From positions 110,577,977 through 110,641,976 of the forward strand of contig CM043949.1 of the NCBI GenBank assembly GCA_014529385.2: a stretch of 64,000 nt of DNA. Reading direction: 5' to 3'. Positions within the stretch are counted from its first letter, which is position 1. Each line of letters begins with the position of its first letter. Under the pieces are notes generated by a model. The model made no database searches, had not been told where the DNA came from, and worked only from the letters and a program-made list of their open reading frames with translations. The position numbers were made by a program, and so were the translations under genes. Source of the stretch: Adiantum capillus-veneris (Eukaryota; Streptophyta; Polypodiopsida; Polypodiales; Pteridaceae). This document shows, one piece after another, positions 1 through 13,266 of this stretch.

Positions 1-849
1 AACCCAAACTCATTGATGACTTTGGCCATCTTATAGCCTAGGGTTGTAGATTCCTACCTGCCCAAGGTTGTTACTTATCCTCATGATTACGTTGCTCTTG
101 CTGCCGTGTCAACTCCATTTGTAGATTTTTTTTGGCTGCCTTACTGCCATGTCATGTGCAATTATTACCACAACAATCCAATAGCAGTGGACTTTGATTG
201 CCTTTTCTTTGTTGTAATACTATTACGATGAAACTTGCATGGTTTATCACATGGCCATTCCACAAATTGACCATGTTTCTTATGGACTTGCAATGGGATA
301 ATAGTGTCTTTGGAGTCTAAGGGACATACACTGGATTTTACACATTGCCCTAATTTTTCTCCTAAAATAATTTTGCAATGTTGCTACGCATGCATGTTGG
401 GAAGGTAGGGGAGGCATGTTAGGAGGTAAAGGGCATTGATTGTGCACTTTTTTAAACATATTCACTCAACAAAAATAAAAAAATAGTAGGAAAGAAAAAT
501 TCTAGTGGCTTTATATCCAAGTTGTAATGAAGAAAAATATTATTTAACTACCTAATTAGTTATAATCCAAAGTCAGGCAAAGGGAAGATGAAATGGACGG
601 ATTCCTTGTGGACATTTTAAAGGTGTTGAGGAGAAATTGACACAAGATGAAATTAAGGAAATATTGACAAGGAGAAATGGATGAATTCCTTGTGGATATT
701 TTTAAGGTATTCAGGAGAAATTGGCACAAGAAGAACTATTAGGATTGTTTAGCATAGAAAAAATAATCACTAGAACTATTCTTTGTAATGTGGAGACACT
801 CTTAATTCATTGACAGAGGGACTTTATATTGATGGAAATTACTTGCATT
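1..849. other. No gene seen; short imperfect direct repeat
   Basis: I see no credible coding region. Two imperfect copies of a stretch of about 60 bp begin near 588 and 672, about 84 bp apart, both containing GAATTCCTTGTGGA-like sequence and ending in CACAAGA. This could be the decayed upstream part of the copia relic that follows. Confidence 0.4.
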
Positions 850-869
850 TGTGTCTAGGTGTGGGATAA

Positions 870-2830
870 AAAACCAATGTACAATGCCAGTCACTTGTGG
901 AGATGATACAAAGTATGGTCAAATGCAAACTTTTGAGACGTGTTTTGGCTTGAGGCTACCATGTGCATATGTATATAATAATGGTCCTACTAAAATCCTG
1001 CATTTTATCCTTCCACATGAAACTTGGCATTGCAAGAAGCCTTTAATTGAACACTTGTATGGCTTTGGTTGCTAAGCTAATGCTAAACATCTCGATCAAG
1101 TCCGGATCAAGAGTGTAGAAAGTTGGATAATAAGATTGTAAAATGTTAATTTTTGGGCTTTAATTGAGAAATCAAGGGCTACAAGTTGTACCATCCACAA
1201 TAAAAGTGTATCAGGATTAGTGACGATGTGGTTTTTTTGATAGATGATGTTCTACCATTGCTAATATGTACCACAGAGAAAAATGTTAGCTCATTGGATG
1301 TGTGTGATGTGATGTTGTCTCTTTTTATTGGTGGTGCAAAAGCACATGTAGAGAATTATGGGGTTGGAAATTAGGATATTCACGTTTTGAATGATATTAG
1401 TGATCAACCTATTAGTGATGTAGATTTACTTGAAGTACTTGATGAGGAAAGTAAGGAAAATGAGTAGGCTAGAAGTATGCCAAAATGGTTAGTGTATACT
1501 TTGATGAGAGTAAATGGATGTACATATTTTTAGGTTTTGGTAACATGCCTTATGCATTAGTTGGATTTTTCTTTGGCTGTTTGAGTATGTTTGATCAAAC
1601 TTTCACTTTTTCTTGTTGTTTGGCTACCATCTGTAGTATTTTTGCATTGGTACTCATAAAGAATGTAATTTGAGTCACTTGGACATAAAACCCACATCTT
1701 TGAGTGTTGTTTTGGAGGAGGAAGTGTATGTAACACAACGTTATGGTTTTGTTGAGTAAGGTAAAAAAGAAAAAAAGCATGTAGGCTGAAACAAGCTTGG
1801 TGTGGTTTAAAGGAAGCTCTTTATTCCTGGCATGATATAAGATACTCACTTATGAAACTGCACATGCTTTTAGAATAGTTCAAATGAGAACACTATATGT
1901 CAAGCATGCGAATGACATACTTATAATTAGTGCTTGCTATGTTGACGAGATGCTACTCAATAGACCAAATTGGACACATATTGCTGATTTAAGGATGTTT
2001 TGAATGGCTCTTTTGAGATGTTAGTTGGGTCATTATTTTTCCATAGAATCCAAGCATTGTGATGTAGGTACTATTTTGTGCCAGAAAAATTAAGGCATTC
2101 TTGAATAGACTTTGTGTCGAGGATTGTAAGCCTATTGCTACTCTTATGGAAATGTGATTGAAGCATCGTCTTCATGATGTTGGAAACTAGATGCTACTTT
2201 CTTGTTGGTTATCTTGCTTACATATGCTTTATGAGGCCATACACTCATTTTGTAGCGTCATAGTATAGACTATTTAAACATATCCCAAATTTTAAGGATT
2301 TGAAAGCTGATAAGCAGATCTTTCAATACTTGAGTGGCACTATAGATCTTGCATTGTTTTATCCCAAGGTGGGATCATTTTTGCAATATGTACAAGCTTT
2401 TTTGGACTTAATTTGGGCTAGTTTTATGGAGCTCACTTGTTCACAATGGTCTTTGAATCATGCTTGGTAACGATTGCATATTATGGTTGAGCAAGAAGTT
2501 TCCTAATGTGCCCATGTCTAGAATGTATAGAGCAACTTTCATAGCTAAGGTTTGGTGTGTTTGATTCAAAGGTCTTATGTTTGATTTGGGTGTGAGAGCA
2601 TAGTCTAGTAGTGGCACCTACATTGATAGGTAGAGCACAATGGTAATGGCAAGGAACGTAGTGTTTCATGCTTACACTAAGCACATTGAGATGCTTTACC
2701 ATTGTCAAAAAGTGACTCTTTGTTGGATATATTAGTGTGGTCTATGAGCCAATGTAGGAAAACCCTACTTAAAGTCTTTTCCTCTTGAGAAATTTGAAGG
2801 GTTTCTTAAATCTTGAAAATTTTCCAATTT
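870..2830 (+). mobile_element. Ty1/copia relic (integrase end, RT, RNase H)
   Basis: A decayed copia polyprotein can be followed in pieces across frames. Around 985-1075 is the late-integrase signature with a PHETW motif and a following HLYGFGC. Around 1100-1250 comes the KLDNK/GYKLY segment that ends copia integrase regions. Around 1380-1490 there is an acidic linker followed by PKWLVY. Around 1775-1830 is the reverse transcriptase stretch with CRLKQAWCGLKEALYSW, a degraded form of the usual YGLKQAPR block. From 2300 to 2360 is YLSGTIDLALFY, and from 2640 to 2820 the RNase H tail (ARNVVFHAYTKH, then FPLEKFEGF). Many stops and frame changes show that it is dead. No LTR was identified. The order of domains is sequence evidence; the family assignment rests on known copia motif order. 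Confidence 0.75.
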
Positions 2831-2972
2831 GTTGATTGATCACATTTCCCAAAAATTACCACCTTATACATGAGTGGTAGCTCATATTCATTGCATCACA
2901 CTTATTCATCCCCGTAATATGACGTCGATGTGTGTCAACAAACTCAAAACCACCAAGGGACATTTTCCCTCA

Positions 2973-3790
2973 CTAGGAGCTTTTCTTCCCCTTGACTTGT
3001 ATAGACATCCATAGTTCTAGGCATCTCTTACCTTTGTACTTGCACACAAAGCAATAATGTATTTGTGTGTACTTGAGAATCTCCTTCTTCTCCAACCTTT
3101 GTGTGTGCATTCCAAAAACCATAAATTTGACATGTATTTTCTCATTCCAATCACAAGAAGATTTCTTTGAGCCATACAAAGCTTTTTGAACCTGTACACT
3201 TTGTTTTCCTTCCCCGTTAAATGAAATTGAGTAAGTGAATTCTTGAAAATCACCATTCAAAAGGAGGTGATAATGCTACAATGGTAGTAATATGATAAGT
3301 GAGAGAAAAACTATTGTCAAAGTTGATTAATCTCCTTCTACCTTCTAGCAATCAAAGCTACCACTCAATTTACTCTCCCACTTAAAAAGCCTTTCTGGTA
3401 TTATTGGAATTTTTGGCAAGAAGCAAAGGAGACCGAGGGACATTCTTTATTATAGAATCACTATCATTTGCATAGCTATAAATCACGTTTTTGAATTTTG
3501 TGCCATATCAAATCAAACAAGCTCCTCTTCACACTCCAAAAAACCAAAACCATAACAATCTAATACAAAAGAAAGATGTAGAGTCCCAAATAAGTATAAC
3601 TAGAAATAGATGCTCCCTTGCTTTATTGTCACATAGAGTTTGAACTAACCACTTTGGACCACTTTTAGCGAACTCATTTTCAGCCCTTTCCTCATCAAGG
3701 GTTTCATGTATACTTATGTCAATAAGGAATTGATCTATGACATCATTCAAAACATGCATAGGATGATTCAATACCCTAATAATTCTTTAC
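2973..3790 (-). mobile_element. Ty1/copia relic, RT and linker fragment
   Basis: On the minus strand, 3260-2973 encodes a piece of copia reverse transcriptase with NGDFQEFTY and VQKALYGSKKSSCDWNEKI, the block that normally reads LYGLKQAPR-W. Upstream on the same strand (3771-3600) is the linker seen before copia RT, with LDEERAENE and GPKWLVQTL. The same linker occurs in the plus-strand relic at 1.4 kb, so the two fragments are members of one family in opposite orientation. There is no complete domain and no LTR; it is a fossil. Confidence 0.65.
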
Positions 3791-3799
3791 ATCTACTTG

Positions 3800-5773
3800 A
3801 AAATTAGCACTAAGAAGAGGAATGACTTGTTTATGCACTAATATAGAAGGGAAAGAATAGGGGTTGAATGAGGTTGGCCCTGCAAGTTGATTCACTTGAC
3901 CCCAAAACCTCTCAATCTATGGCATCAATAAGATTTTTTGGAATTTTTGTGTCACTCTTGCATCTGCATGGGGGAAAAGAGGAGAATAATGTGTTTGGAA
4001 CAATGCTTGGGAAAGGTGTGTCTTTGCTTAGCCTTGAGCAGGGTAGAAATTCAAAACAACTAGTTGAGAGGATACTAAAAAGGGAAAATTGTGCTTGGGT
4101 TTTGCAAGAGAAAGTGATTTCCTCTTGAAGATTGGCTTGAAGGGATTTATGTATGCTTGAGATAAAGGTTTTTTTGGATTTCTACTTAGAATATGGGTGT
4201 GGGCATCTTTAAGTGACGTTTGGGAAAATTTTTGGGCCCATTATAGGATTTCAAAGCTTAGGCACTTGGTCTTGGGCCACTATAGTTTAAAAGAGGTGGT
4301 AATGTGGAAATAAAGGGAGGAAAAATCTCACAATGGTGTGAAGGCCATGAGCATAGATGACACTAGAGATTTTTGAGCTTGCACTAGCTACCACGAGGGC
4401 ATGATGGCCATGATGATGAAGCAAAAAAGAAAGAGGGAGAAGGGGGGCTTTGATTTGGTACGAGAAGGAGGAGAATCAATGGAGTTCTAGGGTTGGCTAC
4501 CACATCATCTGTGAAATGTTCTCGTGTGAAATGTTAAACCAAAGGCCAACTTACCTTTTGGATGCCGACCATATGAGGGTTAAAAACTAGGAGATGGAGA
4601 TATATATAAAGGGGGACTTCCTAGAAATTGAAGTCATTCAGGAGGGAAACAAAATGAGGGCAATCATGAGAGTTGGAACTCTCAAGCCATTATTAGGAAA
4701 AGTTTGGATTCAAATTTGGGCCTTGTAAGAAATGCCATGTCCGCATAGAGAGAGATAATTAGAAGGGATATTTTTTATTTTTATTCAAATAAAAACATTT
4801 AAAAAGTCTTAAATTTTATATCATGGTGTACTTCATTGAATACAAAAGGACAAGTGCTTAGTACTAAGCATCGAGTATCTCAAAAGATTACTTTTCTAAG
4901 GATGAGTAGGTGAAGAGGTGTTATGATCAAAAAACGCGGCAAGACAACTATAATTTTTTTAATTCCATGTATGTTAAACTTTTGGTATAGCATTTGAGAT
5001 TAGGAGTAGGAGGAGCCACAAAATTCTATTGTAACATGGAGCACCATAGAATATAAGCATGCAACAATGTCCGCCATTGCTACCAAAGAATCAAATGATT
5101 TGGTAAACATTGATTCTTTCTTGCCCTTTGTCTTTGTGTGCTTGTATCTTTGTGTCTTTATACCTCTATATATTTTTCTATCTATCTCTCATATTCTTTG
5201 TCTCTCTCCCCCTATCTCTCTGTTGTTTATCGATTATAAGTGTTTACCTTGCCAAGTGATCATGCGGATAGCCATTTACTAAAAAGTAGAAACTAGATTG
5301 TGCGTCGAACAAAAATCTTGCCAACCCAATATAGCCTAAAGGGTTGTAGTATCTTCTTCCTACCTTTGTGTTGGTAAAGATAGCACCCAATCTAAACATT
5401 TTTGCCATAGCTCATGCTCAAGTAGATCACATAGGCTTGGTCATTTACACAATAGGTACTCTATTTCTTGCTCTTGTACACTTTGAAAATAAGCCACTAA
5501 CAAAAGTGCTTTTGGAGGAATGCATCCTATTGTGCTTATCAGTGAATTCGAAGACGTGCTCCATCTCAAAAAATATAGAGCTACTATGGTTGGTCATATA
5601 ATGGCCAAACTTTACATTTTTGTCCTTGAGGAAGATATGAGCTAACATGTCCCAAGAGGGGGGGGGGGGGGGGGGGTATGGGGGTAATAGCTTTAGGCAA
5701 GTGGGCTTTAGAAAATCTTTCCTCACCACATTTTCATTGTGTGTTGTCTCATTGATCAAAGGGGTAGTAAAGG
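3800..5773. other. Non-coding stretch; possible LTR debris and a G19 run
   Basis: No gene is supported. A TATATATAAA box at 4601-4610, followed by a purine-rich tract, could be the promoter of a decayed LTR. A sequence near 4730-4757 (AAGAAATGCCATGTC, then TAGAGAGAGA) recurs near 24703-24730 at the left edge of element 1. A run of 19 G lies at 5658-5676. Confidence 0.4.
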
Positions 5774-7383
5774 TGTCATAAAAACTAATATCTAACCAAC
5801 CCAAATGATTTTCTCATATTAAAGTGATCACTTAATGTGGGAGAATAAACGGGAACAAGGGTTAAGATATTGAGATGTGCTTATAGATCTATCTCAACAC
5901 GGGGCCAATGGTAAAGGGGCCCAAATGAGAGATGGTCTATCGAAGAGCAAGGCTAACCAATGGAGTATAAGACCTTAGGGTTAGCTTCATTGAAGACCTC
6001 CAATAGTTAGTGTAAAAGTCCTTTGACCTTCGGTAAGCTAGGGCTGAGCTTGAGGTAGGAATCCGGCCCAAGCTTGAGGTGGGAACCCGGCCCAAGATTA
6101 AGGTGCTTGAGGTGCTTGAGATTCTTGAGGTGCATGATGATTGAGATGCTTGCGGTGCTTGTCATGCTTGAGATGCTAGGGTTACACTTGAGGTGAGAAC
6201 CCATCCCAAGCTTAAAGTGCTTAAGGGCCAAGCTTGTGGTGGGAACTGGGCCTATGCATGAGGGGCTTGAGGTGTCAGAAGGTCAAGATCCAATCTCTAC
6301 AAGGAGGGGGCGAGCCCTACAAGAGGGGGGATGAGAGAGAAAACCACACACTCACAGAAGGCATGCATGGTACAAAGAAAGCAAAAGGGACACTTGTCAA
6401 GCTCCTCCTCATGTTGCCCTCATGGTGTGCCTGAAGCCTATTGGTTGGCCACCCAAGGGGTCCAATGATAATTTAGGAGATTTAATTAATTGATTTTGCA
6501 TTTATCAAGTCCTCTCTCACAAAGGGGAAAGGGGGACACTTGTCCCAAGGCTACCCTTGTTGCTTGTAATGCCTCCTGCTTGTGATTGGCTAGGCCTGGA
6601 GGGGTCTAATGAGCTTCAAGCATGAGCTACAAAGGGGGGGTCGACCCAAGCAAGCTAGGGGGTTTCTTAGGGGGTATACTCACCCACACACACTAACAAA
6701 CACTCTCATTGTGTGCTATGCAAAGTACAAGAGCTTCATCTCCTTCTCCAAGCTCCTTGAGAAGTTGAGAGCCTACACCAACACTCTTGGCTATGGAGTG
6801 CAAATCCAACCAAGAGCCATGCTTCAATGCTTGAGCTTGCCATCTTCTCCATCTTCATTACTATGCTATTATGTATGCTAGCAAGAAGAGTTATGATAAG
6901 TGAGGAACTAATTCTTTCTCCTATGAAATGTTTCTTCTTCCTCTTCCCTACCCTCATTCCCTGCTAGCTCTCTCCACCTTCGAAGGTGTTTGAGGTCTTG
7001 GGATTGAGGCTTGGGATAGTTAAAGCTTTCTTCAAAGTTTATGTTATGCTTGTGATGCATGAAGCTTTCCATCTTCATTGCATCACTTAGGTCACAAGGA
7101 ACACAAAGATTGTATCGTAACAAGTCTCTCTTAATGGGAGAAATCATAATACAAATGCCTATTGGAGGGGGGACTGGCTCCACATAAATCTGGTCCTCAA
7201 CTGTTGTCATGTTCTCTAAATTCTCTCTCTCTTACAAAAGTATTGTTCATGCCAAGTTAACTAATTGCTATGCCTATGTTGTTATCTTCAATTATGTTCA
7301 CACGCTATGCTCACAAAGTAATTTCTCAAAAGTACTCTCATTAATTTTCTCTAATCTCAAGTTAATAGGCCAATTACATTTCA
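5774..7383 (+). repeat. 5' LTR of gypsy-1
   Basis: The LTR starts TGTCATAAAAACTAATATC and ends ATTTCA, one base before the primer-binding site. The first 760 bp are matched by the 3' LTR at 22076-22834 and by the relics at 41501-41787 and 43852-44338. Inside (6050-6200) is a minisatellite of roughly 9-bp units (GAGGTGCTT variants) interleaved with GGGAACCCGG blocks, which creates a spurious Leu-Lys-His-rich reading frame on the minus strand. Confidence 0.85.
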
Positions 7384-7384
7384 T

Positions 7385-7396
7385 TGGTATCAGAGC
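7385..7396 (+). promoter_or_regulatory. Primer-binding site of gypsy-1
   Basis: TGGTATCAGAGC begins one base after the 5' LTR. It is complementary to the 3' end of plant initiator methionine tRNA and is the usual primer site of plant LTR retrotransposons. It fixes the LTR boundary. Confidence 0.9.
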
Positions 7397-7797
7397 ATTT
7401 GGTTTCTCTTTTCTTGCTTAAGAAGAGAGGTCCTTAAGTACCCTATAAATGGTTGGTGTTGTTAATTATATTAGGGTAAGTGAAACTGGGATCTATTATC
7501 GGTTTTGTTGAGCCCACTATGTGGCATATGGTGCACACCTCAGGAGCTTTGGACTTAATAATGGAGTCTTTTTAGACTTGCCTACGACTTTACCATTATA
7601 GAGCCATAAGACGTCTGAAAGGAGCTAGCCCTCGACAACTCTGCTATGTTAGACCTACTCCACTACTCTCTATAATTAACCACTTCGAGCCGTGGGTGTA
7701 GATACTTAAGAGCCAATTTTCAAAGGCTAAGAGGAGTGGCAACTAAGGTTTTGAATTTCCAAAGCATACACTAAGTACATACACAAATTTTGTTAAC

Positions 7798-9423
7798 ATG
7801 GATGACAATAATCAAGAGAGTAGAATGAACATTGATAGCTTTGATTTTGCACATAAAGGTGCTAATGATGATGCCCCCATGTTTGTGAATTATCTCATCA
7901 CTAGGTTGTAGCAAGCTATGGGCAACGCTGCTTTGCAAGCCAAAGTTACTTAACAACTTCTCGCTTATGGGATTTCCCTTCCTCTCCAAGAGGAGAGAGA
8001 GATCTTAGGAGGCCTCTTGAAGAGACCCCCAAAAGAAGACTCTCTCACATTCGAGAGAGGAATCCAAAGAGAAAGAAAGCAATGAAACCTTAAGTTCCTC
8101 TGAAGATGTGGCTCCACGAAGACGGCGGTCTAGAAAATCGCCCACTCTTTCCAAGAGGAAAAGATCAACACATAGTCCTTCTCCTCGTCATTTTGAAAGG
8201 GAAGAGAGAAAACAAAGGAAGAAAAGGGCTAGGAAGAGGTCACCCTCTTCTCCTTCTTCTTCACCTTCCTCCTCTTCTGACGAAAGCTATGGCTATTCTC
8301 CTAGAGAATACAGGAGGGGAGGACATCACAAATCATACCTTGCATGGCAAAGGTCATAAAAGCTAAAGAAGTTCAAGGAGGGAGGAAAGAGTATATTCTC
8401 TTTTCTCACCTATGATGGCACCTTTGGTGCTATCAACAAAGTGTTGGCCTTCATCCAGCAATTTGATGCGGCCTTTGGAGATGAGGGCTTCACAGAGTCC
8501 TCCAAGCTATGCCATGTAACTATGCACTTTCAAAAATCAGCTCGTCAATGGTGGGCTAGCCTTCGTGGCAACGGCGAAGCCCCAAAGACATGAAAACTCT
8601 ACAAGTTTCCATCATGAAGCAATTCCTTGCAAGCGATGCAAAGGATAAAGTGCTTACCAAATGGTGCAGCTTGAAGCTTCTCTCTCATGAGTCTATCCAC
8701 AAGTATGTAGACAGCTTTTGGAATTTACATCTCAAGGCTACTGTCTTTCAAAAGATATACTTTGCTAAGCAAAGGCAGCAATTCTGTGCGGGATTACCTG
8801 AAGAGATGGCCGAATACATCAACTATCAACGGCCTGGTACTACTAGCGAAGTAATCCATCACAACATGGTTGCTTCACGCATCAATTTCCATGAAGGGGC
8901 TAGACGGAATGTCAAGCCCATGGAAAACAAAGACAAGAATGATGCAAAGGGAAAAACCAATGCTCAAAATTCTTCCCAAGGCACTACCAACAACAACAAC
9001 AACAATCGGTCCAAGGAGAAAGGAGTTTACAAAGGTAAAAACAAACTCTCTCCTGAAGAGCTTGAAGCTTTTCACAAGGACCATAAGTGTTTTAAGTGTG
9101 GGGAGCAAGGACATGGTTATCATTCTTGTCCCAAGAAGAATGCTCGCAATGAGACTCCTAGGGCTTCCACCATCGAAGCTCCAAAAGAGGATGCTCATTG
9201 CAAAGGATCATCACTTTCCTATGCTTGGGGAAAGGTAAGAGAGCATGATGCCTTTATCTTGTTTGACCCTGGCTCTACTCACAACTTCGTATTAATGGAG
9301 TTGGCCACCAAGTTGGGCATTCAAACCGTCGAGATGGGAGATATGGTAACGGCTGACACAAATTTCAAGGGACACCAAGCCTCTATTACTCCCTTGCTTG
9401 GGAAGTTGAGGCTTTATGTCTAA
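7798..9423 (+). pseudogene. gypsy-1 gag and protease region
   Basis: The probable start is ATG at 7798 (MDDNNQES), about 400 bp after the primer-binding site. A TAG interrupts the frame after about 35 codons, in the context RL*QAM. A Ser/Arg-rich stretch follows (8108-8359). The longest open piece is 8590-9423, with the retrotransposon gag domain in its first half, an Asn-rich linker, a CCHC zinc knuckle (CFKCGEQGHGYHSC, about 9087-9130) and the protease active site as FDPGSTHNF (about 9262-9290). The usual D-S/T-G is D-P-G here, so catalysis is doubtful. Several frame changes separate the pieces. The product would package RNA and mature the polyprotein in an active relative. Confidence 0.8.
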
Positions 9424-11632
9424 AGCTATGTCAACAAAGAAGACTTCTTCATCTCTCCTCTCCAACAACATGAGGATGCTATCCTAGGGACACCATGGTT
9501 TGATTGCATGGCTGCCACTATGAAGTTCCCTAAAAAGAGCATCTACTTCACCTAGAGGGGAAAAAACATGTATATAGGTGCTCGTGAGCGTGGTCGCACT
9601 ATTCCACTTGTAAATCCTACTGCTTTTGATAAGTCAATGAAGAGCTCAGTTTCTGCATAAATGATTTTTGTCAAAGAGTCTCTAAAATATCCTAATGTTT
9701 CATTAAATGTAAATGGTAGGAATCAAGAAGAGTTAGACTTGTCTAATTTTCTAAAAGGATTCCAAGATGTGTTCATCGATGATATCCCTATGGAATTACC
9801 TCCAAAACGAGGGGATGATGATCGTCGTATTGAGCTCCTTCTAGGAAGCTCACCGCCTAACAAGCCTCCTTATCGAGTCTCTCAAGCTCAACAAGAGGAG
9901 ATCATGAGGCAAGTATAGGAATTGGTAGACAAAGGGATGGTGAGGCCTAGTTCCTCTCCCTTTTGTTCTCTAGTCCTTTTAGTGCAAAAGAAAGATGGTA
10001 CATACCGTATCTGTGTGGACTAGCGAGCACTAAACCATATCATTATCAAAAACAGATTTCTTGTGCCTCGGGTGGAAGGTCTGTTTGATAAGCTACAAGG
10101 CTCTACCTACTTCAGTAGGATTGACCTTAAAAGTGGCTATCATCAAATAAGGATAGTGGATGAAGATATCCTAAAGACCACGTTTTACACAATGTTTGGT
10201 CTTTATGATTATCTAGTCATGCCTTGTGGCTTGACTAATGCACCAGCTACGTTCAATCGTCTAATGAAGAAAATTGTTAGACCTTATCGTAAATTCACTG
10301 GTGTTCTTTGATGATATCATTATCTACTCCAAGTCTTTGGAGGAACATAAGCAACATCTCCAAGTGATTTTTCAAGCATTGAGGGAAAACAAGCTTTTTC
10401 TCAACCAAAAGAAAAGCGAATTTTTCCTTCAAAAGATTCAATACCTAGGTCATATTATCTCTCAAGATGGTATCCGTATGGATCCATCAAAGTTAGAGGT
10501 AATAAAAGCATGGCCTATCCAAGGAAAAATTCATAGCAAAATTCTCTCAAGTAGCAGGACCACTATACGACTTAACTAAGAAGAACGTTAAGTATATATG
10601 TACTGCTAAGGAGCAAAATACTTTTGATAAGATCAAAGAGAAGCTTACTTCCCAACCATTCCTTGTGCTTCTGGATCTCTCAAAGCCATTTGAGGTCTAA
10701 TGTGATGCTTATGGTGATTGCCTTGGAGCAGTTTTGCTTCAAGAAGGGCATGCCATAGCATATGAGAGTCGAAGGCTCAATACTGATGAACAAATCTTGG
10801 GCATTTATGAAAAAGAGCTTTTACCTATTCTACATGTCCTAGACACATGGAAGCACTACCTATTGGGAACTCCATTTATCCTACAAATCGACCACCAAAG
10901 TCTCAAGTATTTCATAACGCAAACCAAGCTCTCCGACAAACAAATTACGTGGGAAAATTTTCTTTCGCAATTTAATTTTCATATTTCTTACATTGCTTGG
11001 TAAGCACAATCAAGTGGCCGATGCACTTTCACACGACCAAAAGTTAATGCGGTGTCTATAGCTACTCACGATGATCTATCTTCTATGATAGATGAGTATG
11101 CTACTGACCCTGACTTTAGAGACATTATGTCAGCCCTTGCTTTGGGGAAGAAAGAGGAACCATTCACCTTGTAGGATGGTTATCTTCACCAAGGCAATAG
11201 GCTATGTGTTACCGATTCCCTTCGTGACAAAGTTATGTATGAATCACATGCTCCTCCCTATGCGGGGCATAGAGGTATTCAACCTACTCTCCGAGGAGTA
11301 GAGGCATATTTCTATTGGCCTACCATGAAAGTGGACATACTTCAAAATGTGTAGTATGCCAAAATACCAAATATGATAGAGGGAAGCAACCTGGATTACT
11401 CTATCCATTGCCTATCCCAAATTCACCATGGGAGAGTATATCCATGGATTTCATCTTTGGATTACCCAAGTCTATCCATGGGAATACGGGAATATTGACA
11501 ATAATTGACAGGTTTAGCAAGCAAGCACACTTTATTCTTGTCAAAAAGACTATTAAGGCACACCAAATGGCAACTCTCTTCAAATCTCAAATTTTCAAAC
11601 ATCATGGATTACCAACATGCATTGTCATAATA
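9424..11632 (+). pseudogene. gypsy-1 pol: RT, RNase H, first part of integrase
   Basis: After the protease, RT is recognisable from about 9890: [11 protein letters not shown], then a TAG where Tyr is expected, SRIDLKSGYHQIR, MPCGLTNAPATF and FDDIIIYSKSLEEHK near 10310. A frame change falls between the last two blocks. RNase H follows (about 10700-11000: CDAYGDCLGAVLLQ, ESRRLN, YEKELL). Integrase begins near 11250 and is broken at 11632 inside the stretch before the second catalytic Asp, where a solo LTR is inserted. At least three in-frame stops (near 9916, 10021 and 10699) plus frameshifts make this a pseudogene. Confidence 0.8.
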
Positions 11633-11996
11633 ACTAATATCTAAATGATTTTCTCATGTTAAACTGATCATTTAATATGGGGAAGTACCAGGGGAGAAAA
11701 AGCTAGAATATTGGTTAAGCTGGCAGACCGACCACAGTAGGGATCCAAAGGAGGGAAAATAGGGATCCAAAGGGGGGGCCATCTGCAAAAGAGCAATGTG
11801 CAACAATGGGCTTAAAAGACCCTAAGGTTAAGCCCATTAAAACTTCCAAAATGCTAAGGTTCCAAAATTCAAAGGTTGTGTCCAAAGGTCAAACACTAGG
11901 GAAATTGGATGCTTTGTGTGTGTCCCAAAAAGTCTTCACAATTCCTACATAGGAGGGGGTGAGTCTTGGAAGTAGGGGATGAGAGAGAAACACACA

Positions 11997-12065
<69 letters not shown>

Positions 12066-13266
12066 GCTTCCTTTACACAAGGGGAAAGAGGGACACATGT
12101 CGGCTCCCTAGCCTAGATGCCCACAAGGTGTACGCAAATCCTATTGGATGGCCATGGAGGTGGACCAATTAGAATTAGGCTAGAGTAAATCTAGTTTAAT
12201 TAATTTAAAAACACTTAATAAAAAAAGAACCAATAAGAATTAAGCTCTCTAGAAGACTATTGGACAGTCTCCCAAGGGGTCCAATGAGCATTCAGCAGCC
12301 CAATGGCTTGCCTGATTCCTATTGGCCAGGAGGCAAAGGGGTCCAATGAGAGTTTAGTTGCATTTATTAATTACCTAAAGCTCTCACAAAAGGGGAAAGG
12401 GGGACACATTTCAAAAGTCTATCACTTATGCTTCTTAATACTCATTGGCTAAGCCTGGAAAGGGCCAATAGGGTTGAAGCATGAGCAAATAGCAAGAGGG
12501 TTCGACCAAGAGAGGGAGGGGACTGATTTTCTCGAGGCATTATCCACACACACTCACACAAACTCATGTGTGAAGCAAGAAGACTCTCTCTCTCCTTCTC
12601 AAGCTTTAATGGAAATCTTATCACCTACCAAGCTTGTGAGAAGGGAGGCCTACGCCAACAATTCTTGGCTTTGTGATGCATATCCAACCAAGAGCCAAGC
12701 TTCAATGCATGCTCATATCCTCTACCATGCTAATTACTAAGATAAGCTATGATAATATGAGTGATTATGTGAGGAGATGTACATCTTTCTCATAAGACTA
12801 CTCCTTCTTCCTCTCAATCTACTCTCATACCTTGCTAGCTCTCACCATCTTTGAAGGTGTGTGAGGTCTTGGGGCTGAGACCGTGAGGGAGTTGATGTTC
12901 TGTTTTATAAGTGTTTTTCTTAGTACTCGAAGTTTCCATCTTCATTGCACTAGCTAGTATTGAAGCAACACAAAGAATTGTATTGTAAAATGCCTCTCTT
13001 GATGGGAGAAACCATAATACAAAGCCTTTTGGAGGGGGGTTTTGCCTGGCTCCATGCAAAACCAGTCCTCAACTGTTGTCAATAGTGTTTAATTTCTCTC
13101 TCTTTTGAAGTATTGTTCATGCTATCTAACTAGGTGTTATACTTTTTGTTGCTCTCTCCACCCAAGCACTCTTGTTATTCTCATTAGGAATCTATTCTAA
13201 TGAAATGCTCACTATGTTCATGCTATTTTCCGCTACACACAAGTTACTAAGCCATTAAATGTTACA
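11633..13266 (+). repeat. Solo LTR nested in the gypsy-1 integrase
   Basis: It begins TGTCATAATAACTAATATC, almost the start of the gypsy-1 LTR, ends TTACA, and shares blocks with it along its length (AAGGGGTCCAATGA, CACAAAAGGGGAAAGG, TCCTCAACTGTTGTCA). It is too diverged to be the same age. The integrase reading stops just before it and resumes just after it at VSDRDLRM. The flank is TGCAT on the left and TCCAC on the right; in the duplicate at 40.25 kb the right flank reads TCCAT, one mismatch from TGCAT, consistent with a decayed 5-bp target duplication. Internal sequence was lost, presumably by LTR-LTR recombination. Confidence 0.75.
11993..12065. repeat. (CA)n microsatellite
   Basis: An uninterrupted CA repeat of about 70 bp lies inside the solo LTR. 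The His/Thr and Cys/Val reading frames across it are artefacts of the repeat. Confidence 0.95.

Noticed and set aside
6007-6231. Leu-Lys-His-rich frame
   Set aside because: Artefact of the 9-bp minisatellite within the gypsy-1 LTR; it recurs wherever that LTR occurs.
11966-12172. His/Thr-rich and Cys/Val-rich frames
   Set aside because: Translation of the (CA)n microsatellite.
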